The notes under the pieces were generated by a model that saw only the letters and a list, made by a program, of their open reading frames with translations, had not been told where the DNA came from and did no database searches. A stretch of 64,000 bases of DNA from Phycisphaerales bacterium (lineage in GTDB: Bacteria > Planctomycetota > Phycisphaerae > Phycisphaerales > SM1A02). The stretch covers positions 1 to 64,000 of the forward strand of contig SIAP01000010.1 in assembly GCA_009691725.1 (NCBI GenBank). Direction: 5' to 3'. This document shows, in pieces, positions 59,406-64,000 of the stretch (positions are counted from its first letter, which is position 1; every line of letters begins with the position of its first letter). Both the position numbers and the translations under genes were made by a program.

Positions 59406-60707
59406 TCACCGCTTCGCGGATGCGATGTGGAGTGCCACAAAGGTGGCTATGAGCGCGGCGCTGTACGCATATGCAACTTCGCCGTAAGTTCCGGATCGCG
59501 CGACGAGGGTCATCCCAATCAATGCGATGATCATTCCCGTCCCGGCGATGACGACTGTGCGCTTGGTCGCCCCATGAAACTGCAAGACGGTGGGCGCGAA
59601 TCCAAGAATGGTGTTCGCACAGTTACCGATGGTCAGAACGATGAGCGTGGGATAAGCGTCGCGGTATGACGCGCCGAAGACTCCCAACATCTCTCGTCCA
59701 CAGAACACGACGAGTGCGAGGAAGACGCCACTGATGAGCACCATGAACTTCATCCGCGAGCGCATCAGCGCGCGCTCGCCTGCAGCGTCACCTGCCGTGA
59801 TCAAGCGCGCGAGCTGCGGTGAGTAAACGCGAGCCGTCGCCGTCTGCGCCAGAACAATGAACCCTGCAACTTGCATTGCGGCTGCCATCAATCCCACACC
59901 TACGCGATCACCCTTGAGAACCTCCAGGACGACGATCGCCCCTTGATTGAACAGGGTCATGATGAGACTGAATCCCAAGTATCCGACGCTCTGTGTGAGC
60001 CAATCGCGCGGCGCGTACTCGGCGCGTGCCGCTGCGACTCCTTGCGGAATGCGCCGCCAGATGAGAATCACCATCATCAGTAGACCCACAACCCATGTTG
60101 CGCCGAAGGCAAAGATCGTCTCGCGCAGGGTGACGTGTTCGACGAAGAGACTCAGCCCACTCACTGCAACCACGGCGGCCGCTGGCACGATCAATCGATA
60201 GATCACCGTTGATCCGATGGTCGATCCAAATGCGGTCGCAACCTCAAGCGCGAAGAGGAAGAGCGTGATCGTGGGAACGAACCACAGCATCTGCTTGAGT
60301 GGTTCGAGGTTCGCGCTGTGTGGTCGTGCTGCGTCATAGAACACGAACGCACCAGATGCGCAGAGCGCGCCGACTCCGACACTGATAGCGATTCCAAAGA
60401 TCAGGTATCCCTTTGTTCGCGACTGCAGTTTGCGCTGCACGTATTCAGGGAGCAACCGCAGCGCACACTTCTCCAGCCCCAGCGTCGCAACCGTGCAGAC
60501 GATAGCGACCATCGAGATCGTCGCGCTGAATGCGCCGAATTCCTCTGCCGAGAGAATCCGTGCCGCGACCATGTTGAGGAAGCAGGTCAGCGCATAGCCG
60601 CAGAGTGCCGTCGCCACGATGAATCCACTTCCAACGGTTCGTGATTGCCCGTTGGTTGCCCGCTGCGGAGTCGGTGGATGAATGTCGTGATGGCCGAGTC
60701 CAAGCAT
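59406..60707 (-). CDS. Polysaccharide flippase / membrane protein of the MOP (Wzx-like) superfamily, second copy
   Basis: 433 residues from ATG 60707. About 12 hydrophobic helices: VATALCGYALTCFLNMVAARILSAEEFGAF at the start is the characteristic first-helix pair with the F-G segment. The frame continues upstream into the dockerin gene and does not belong to this protein. It is a different subfamily from the flippase at 45576. It lies 7 bases after the stop of the VCBS-dockerin gene on the same strand. Its cargo is unknown; it may serve a second glycan. Confidence 0.85.
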   Translation of the reverse strand: MLGLGHHDIHPPTPQRATNGQSRTVGSGFIVATALCGYALTCFLNMVAARILSAEEFGAFSATISMVAIVCTVATLGLEKCALRLLPEYVQRKLQSRTKGYLIFGIAISVGVGALCASGAFVFYDAARPHSANLEPLKQMLWFVPTITLFLFALEVATAFGSTIGSTVIYRLIVPAAAVVAVSGLSLFVEHVTLRETIFAFGATWVVGLLMMVILIWRRIPQGVAAARAEYAPRDWLTQSVGYLGFSLIMTLFNQGAIVVLEVLKGDRVGVGLMAAAMQVAGFIVLAQTATARVYSPQLARLITAGDAAGERALMRSRMKFMVLISGVFLALVVFCGREMLGVFGASYRDAYPTLIVLTIGNCANTILGFAPTVLQFHGATKRTVVIAGTGMIIALIGMTLVARSGTYGEVAYAYSAALIATFVALHIASAKR

Positions 60708-60714
60708 GTGGGGG

Positions 60715-62412
60715 TCAGATACCAAACGCCGCGAGCACGGACGCGAGATCGATTCCGTCCACGAAGCCATCATCGTTCACGTCACCACTTGGGTTGCCAC
60801 TTCCAAATGCGGCGAGGACTGCACCAAGATCTGCTCCATCAACATGCCCATCGCCGTTGAGGTCCGCAGGATTGGTTGGTGTTCCAGGCTCGGTGAATGT
60901 CATCGTTGGTCCATCGCCTGTGTTGCCGAATGAATCGACCGAGCGCACGGAGTAACTCACCACCGACCCTGCGGTCTGCGGCGGGATGACTCCACGCCAG
61001 AGCGCGTTGCCAGTGAGTTTCATCGGCGCAGATTGGCTCAACACGCCGCCTGTGCCGAAGCGCACCGTCACGCTGCGGGGATGAAAACCCATATGGCTCG
61101 TGTACGCGTCGCGCAACTCAACACGCACCGGGTGGGACACGCCGAGAACTGTGCCGCCGACGATTTGCTCCGTCCGAACGGTCACCGGCGCACGCGTATC
61201 GACCGCGCCGTTATTCATGTAGAGACGGTTCTGGAAGGCGCCACTCTCGCCCTGGCCGGTCACGATGTCGTATCGACCATCGCCGTCGAAGTCCGCAACC
61301 TTCACATCGAGTGATGAGTCGGTCGATGCCGTGATGACACCAGTCACCTGCGTGAAGGCTCCCGTCCCACTGTTGCGATAGATGCGTTTCGATCCGCCGA
61401 GCACGGCGATGACCAAGTCGAAGTCGCCGTCGTTGTCCATGTCGAAGAATTTGCTGTCGTTGTCATCGACCGATGGATTGGGCGAGATGGAAGTTGAGAT
61501 GTTTGTCCACGAAGTGCCCAGTCCGGTGGCATTGCGCGCCAGCAATTCCTGATTCGATGTTCCGGCGTTGGTGCCGATGAGATCGAGATCGCCATCGCCA
61601 TCGATGTCGCCGGCGTCGTAGGCGTAAGCCGTGGCATCATTTGGAAAATTACCGCCGCTGGCAAAGATGCCCGATCCATTGTTGAGCCACAGCCGACTCT
61701 GGTTCGGCGTCGAGGCGCGGGTCGCCACAAACAGGTCGAGGTCGAAGTCGCCATCGGCATCAAGAAAGAGCACATCCATCTGCTCGGCAATGTTTCCGAC
61801 AGGCAGTCGTGACGCGGTCGCGTCGATGAATCGTCCCGTGCTGTCGTTGGTGTAGAGCCGAGGCTGCCCGCTGCCGAAGCGACTGGTCGTCCCAGAATTG
61901 CAGAGCGCAATGTCGAGATCGCCATCGCCGTCGACATCGCCAAAGGTTGCGCGCGCAGTCGACGAAGTCAGGGCGGGAAGACGAATCGTTGTCTCGTTGG
62001 CGAAAGTTCCAGCACCGTTGTTGATCAAGAGCAATGGCGGACGGTTGAAATCCTGACCGAGCAAGAGATCGAGATCGTTGTCGCCATCGACATCTCCAAA
62101 CTCGGCGCTGCGAAAACAACCGGTGATCCCTGCGACGCGCGTGTCGGTCAGATCGGCAAACACGCCCGCGCCGTTGTTGACATAGATGCGCGGCTTGAGA
62201 AGTGCTCCCAGCGATGAGTACGACTGACCGTTGGCGAAGCACAAGTCGAGATCGCCGTCGGCATCGATATCTCCCACGCCGATTTGGTTCGTGTACTCCG
62301 CCTGCACTGGGAAGCGAGTTGTCGTCTGATCGACGAACTGAATCTGCGCGTGAGCACAAAGAGTGAGCGTCAAATGAGTGATGACACAGGTGATCGTGGT
62401 TCGTGCGGGCAT
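60715..62412 (-). CDS. Secreted FG-GAP/VCBS-repeat protein with C-terminal dockerin-type repeats
   Basis: 565 residues from ATG 62412 with signal peptide (ITCVITHLTLTLCAHA). The body has many VCBS/FG-GAP-type blades with Ca-binding DxDxDGDxDL cores (DIDADGDLDLCFANG, FGDVDGDNDLDLLLG, FGDVDGDGDLDIALC, LDADGDFDLDLFVA), forming an integrin-like propeller. A beta-sandwich region follows, then two dockerin-like repeats (ADLNGDGHVDGADLGAVLAAF, GDVNDDGFVDGIDLASVLAAF). Likely cell-surface or matrix; function unknown. The flippase gene follows after 7 bases. Confidence 0.9.
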   Translation of the reverse strand: MPARTTITCVITHLTLTLCAHAQIQFVDQTTTRFPVQAEYTNQIGVGDIDADGDLDLCFANGQSYSSLGALLKPRIYVNNGAGVFADLTDTRVAGITGCFRSAEFGDVDGDNDLDLLLGQDFNRPPLLLINNGAGTFANETTIRLPALTSSTARATFGDVDGDGDLDIALCNSGTTSRFGSGQPRLYTNDSTGRFIDATASRLPVGNIAEQMDVLFLDADGDFDLDLFVATRASTPNQSRLWLNNGSGIFASGGNFPNDATAYAYDAGDIDGDGDLDLIGTNAGTSNQELLARNATGLGTSWTNISTSISPNPSVDDNDSKFFDMDNDGDFDLVIAVLGGSKRIYRNSGTGAFTQVTGVITASTDSSLDVKVADFDGDGRYDIVTGQGESGAFQNRLYMNNGAVDTRAPVTVRTEQIVGGTVLGVSHPVRVELRDAYTSHMGFHPRSVTVRFGTGGVLSQSAPMKLTGNALWRGVIPPQTAGSVVSYSVRSVDSFGNTGDGPTMTFTEPGTPTNPADLNGDGHVDGADLGAVLAAFGSGNPSGDVNDDGFVDGIDLASVLAAFGI

Positions 62413-62486
62413 TGGTCTTTGCAAAAGTAGCACCGCTGGGCGCAAAATCGACTGAAACTCTCAAAGAACTCCCAAAGAGTTGCGCC

Positions 62487-63317
62487 TTATCGGCGACGGC
62501 GCGGTTTGACCACTGTCGCAGCCCTAGAGGAAGCCGGCGAAGAAGCCACGGAAGAAGCCGGCGCGCGCGCATTTTGCGCTTGCGAATTCAACTGCCCAAT
62601 GCGAGCGCGCATTCGCTGGACTCCATCGCCCCCTGCGCCTTGCAGGTAGGCAGATGCCGCTGCGTTCGCCTCTGAAAACAGTCCCGCGAATGTGATCGTG
62701 CTTGTGGCGGTATCCACGCTGACACCAACGACCCCCAGATCGGACAAAAGCGTCACGATGGCATCAACTCGTTCGTCGTCGTTTGGAACGCCGCTGGCGA
62801 CGAGTGATGCGAGGGCGCGAGTGCATGCGATGTGAATCGGTTCATTCAAGCGACGCATGTCCACGACTGCCTGCATCGCAGGTGCCATCTTGTCGCGCGG
62901 CAGGATCTTCACGTCGCGGCGCATGTCATTCAATAGGAATGTCCGAAGTGAAACATTCGAGAGCGCCACCGCCATCGCACGACCCGTCGCCATGTTTCCT
63001 GCCGAGTACGGATCGGATGTATCGCAGGCCCGCTCGGCTTCCGTGGTGACCTTGTCGATCGATCCGCCCTTGCCGCTCGCAGAGGTTGTCATCGCGCGGA
63101 CTCCCATCTCGTGGAGGAGCCAGAGACACGCTTGCATTGGTGGCTCGCTGGTGGCGATCGGTGTGGCGAGACCATGCGATAACACCGCGCCGAGCGCTGA
63201 CAGAAGCTGCTCCTTCGCTGCCAACATCGGCACGATGGTCTGCGCAAGGGCGCCAAATGTCTCCTGCTTTTGGAGTGTGAGTTCGATCCGCTCGCCGTTG
63301 AGAATCATGGAAGCCAT
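62487..63317 (-). CDS. Hypothetical protein, 276 aa
   Basis: I do not recognise this protein. 276 residues, no signal peptide; ATG 63317 is well placed 9 bases after the stop of the fucosidase gene on the same strand. The body is helical (FGALAQTIVPMLAAKEQLLSALGAVL; RTFLLNDMRRDVKILPRDKMAPAMQAV) with acidic loops, and the last 40 residues are an Ala/Ser/Pro/Arg-rich disordered tail ending in RRRR. It may be co-transcribed with the fucosidase, but no functional link is visible. Confidence 0.7.
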   Translation of the reverse strand: MASMILNGERIELTLQKQETFGALAQTIVPMLAAKEQLLSALGAVLSHGLATPIATSEPPMQACLWLLHEMGVRAMTTSASGKGGSIDKVTTEAERACDTSDPYSAGNMATGRAMAVALSNVSLRTFLLNDMRRDVKILPRDKMAPAMQAVVDMRRLNEPIHIACTRALASLVASGVPNDDERVDAIVTLLSDLGVVGVSVDTATSTITFAGLFSEANAAASAYLQGAGGDGVQRMRARIGQLNSQAQNARAPASSVASSPASSRAATVVKPRRRR

Positions 63318-63326
63318 GGGAAGAGA

Positions 63327-64000
63327 TTAGCGGCTCGCGCTCGGCTCGCGCGCAACATCGACGGCGATCACGCTGCTGACCGAATCGGGGGCAACGACAG
63401 GAATCGTGATTGACCATCCATCGCCAGCGCGAACTGCGGTCGAAGTGAAATGTGTTGCGCCGAGCAGACGAACTGCGGCGATGGTGCCACCGAGGTCACC
63501 CAACGGAGGCAGCGTGAGCGTGTTGGTCAGTCCATCGGCGGACTTCGGCCAATCGAAGACCAGCAGATAGAGGCGCTTGCGATCCTCTGGCAAACGCTTC
63601 TGAGTGCAGCGGCCCCAAGGCAGTGAAGCGAAGGGACTCGCGGTCGTTCCATAGATCGCTTCGCCGTTGGTTTCCATCCACGCACCGATGCGCCCGAGGC
63701 GATCGATCGATTCTGCTGGAATGCGGCCATCTGGTTGCGGTCCAACATTGAGGAGGAAGTTGCCACCCTTGTTGGCGATGTCGCACAGCATTCGGATCAT
63801 GGTCTCGGCGCTCTTCCAATTCTTGTCGCTCGACTTCCACCCCCACGTGTCGTTCATCGTCATGCAGGTTTCCCAGTCGCTGCCAGCGATCCCTGTCGAT
63901 GGAATCTCCTGCTCTGGAGTGCCATAGTCGCCAGCCCAATCGCCTGGGGTATTCATTCCCGCCATTCCGCTGCGGCCCTTGTCGACGCGGTTGTTGACGA
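63327..64000 (-). CDS. Alpha-L-fucosidase (GH29), C-terminal part (5' truncated by window edge)
   Basis: The frame is open to the last base, so the start is outside the window; about 223 residues are seen. Segments VNNRVDKGRSG, GDWAGDYGTPEQEIP, SDWETCMTMNDTWGW, DIANKGGNFLLNVGPQPDGRIP and GEAIYGTTASPF are the GH29 second-half landmarks; the acid/base Glu candidate lies in the PEQEIP region. A beta-sandwich domain follows. It would remove fucose from glycans, probably outside the cytoplasm. This is notable near a GDP-fucose operon 11 kb away. Confidence 0.92.
   Translation of the reverse strand, partial: VNNRVDKGRSGMAGMNTPGDWAGDYGTPEQEIPSTGIAGSDWETCMTMNDTWGWKSSDKNWKSAETMIRMLCDIANKGGNFLLNVGPQPDGRIPAESIDRLGRIGAWMETNGEAIYGTTASPFASLPWGRCTQKRLPEDRKRLYLLVFDWPKSADGLTNTLTLPPLGDLGGTIAAVRLLGATHFTSTAVRAGDGWSITIPVVAPDSVSSVIAVDVAREPSASR

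Noticed and set aside
1-64000. CRISPR array, insertion sequence, prophage or toxin-antitoxin/defence island
   Set aside because: No spaced direct repeats of CRISPR type, transposase, integrase or phage genes were seen on either strand.

Overview
The window looks like one contig of a moderately GC-rich Planctomycetota genome, most probably of the class Phycisphaerae. The main pointers are a composite PVC-type c-type cytochrome protein (beta-propeller, HEAT, PA14, CxxCH), two secreted proteins ending in paired dockerin-like GDVN-D-G-V-x-G-x-DL repeats, a secreted protein with a VPAPGA...RRR sorting tail, a long prepilin-type protein, a Rho with an Arg/Gly linker and an archaeal/eukaryotic-type prolyl-tRNA synthetase. 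This assignment is an inference from protein families; no rRNA gene is present. Coding density is very high: no gap exceeds about 180 bases, and many neighbouring genes share ATGA, GTGA or TGATG junctions.

Layout. 1-6551: end of an EamA-type transporter, then a probable kynurenine-degradation set (2-aminomuconate semialdehyde dehydrogenase and RidA-type deaminase on +, kynurenine formamidase and an SDR on -), with an ABC-F ATPase and one unknown gene in between. 6562-11159 (-): a coupled series of protein kinase, double-domain trypsin/PDZ protease, dCMP deaminase and DUF1579-like protein. 11335-13844 (-): rex, a lipoprotein whose start region is a 9-bp repeat of in-frame ATG codons, a small lipoprotein and a PGRP/AmpD-type amidase. 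13873-22345: metF, a large unknown secreted protein, metG, a PEP-CTERM-like protein, proS and a CHAD protein. 22366-25810 (-): tRNA-Thr, tuf, rpmG, tRNA-Trp, secE, nusG and a lipoprotein, the classical translation/secretion block. 25935-30938 (-): prepilin protein, rho, coaE and cysS.

30985-53695 is the main accessory region: a polysaccharide locus of 17 genes. Fourteen genes from gmd (52650) down to a fused double glycosyltransferase (32447) run in the same direction and are mostly start/stop coupled. They encode GDP-fucose synthesis (gmd, with fcl divergent), a Wzy-like polymerase, a Wzx-like flippase, two AsnB-type amidotransferases, two paralogous glycosyltransferases around a hexapeptide acyltransferase, a methyltransferase, a fused Zn-dehydrogenase/Gfo-Idh-MocA oxidoreductase, UDP-GlcNAc 2-epimerase, a heparinase II/III-type enzyme and a GT4-GT4 fusion. 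A family-2 glycosyltransferase and a WcaF-like acetyltransferase follow at the distal end. Together they can plausibly make, modify, export and trim an extracellular polysaccharide that contains 6-deoxyhexose and N-acetylmannosamine-type sugars. Chain export and length-control genes (wza/wzc type) and an initiating phosphoglycosyltransferase are not in the window.

53717-64000 holds surface and secreted proteins: a dockerin-tailed protein, the large PVC cytochrome protein, a second flippase, a VCBS/FG-GAP dockerin protein, an unknown protein and the C-terminal part of an alpha-L-fucosidase. I did not see a CRISPR array, an insertion sequence, a prophage or a clear defence system.
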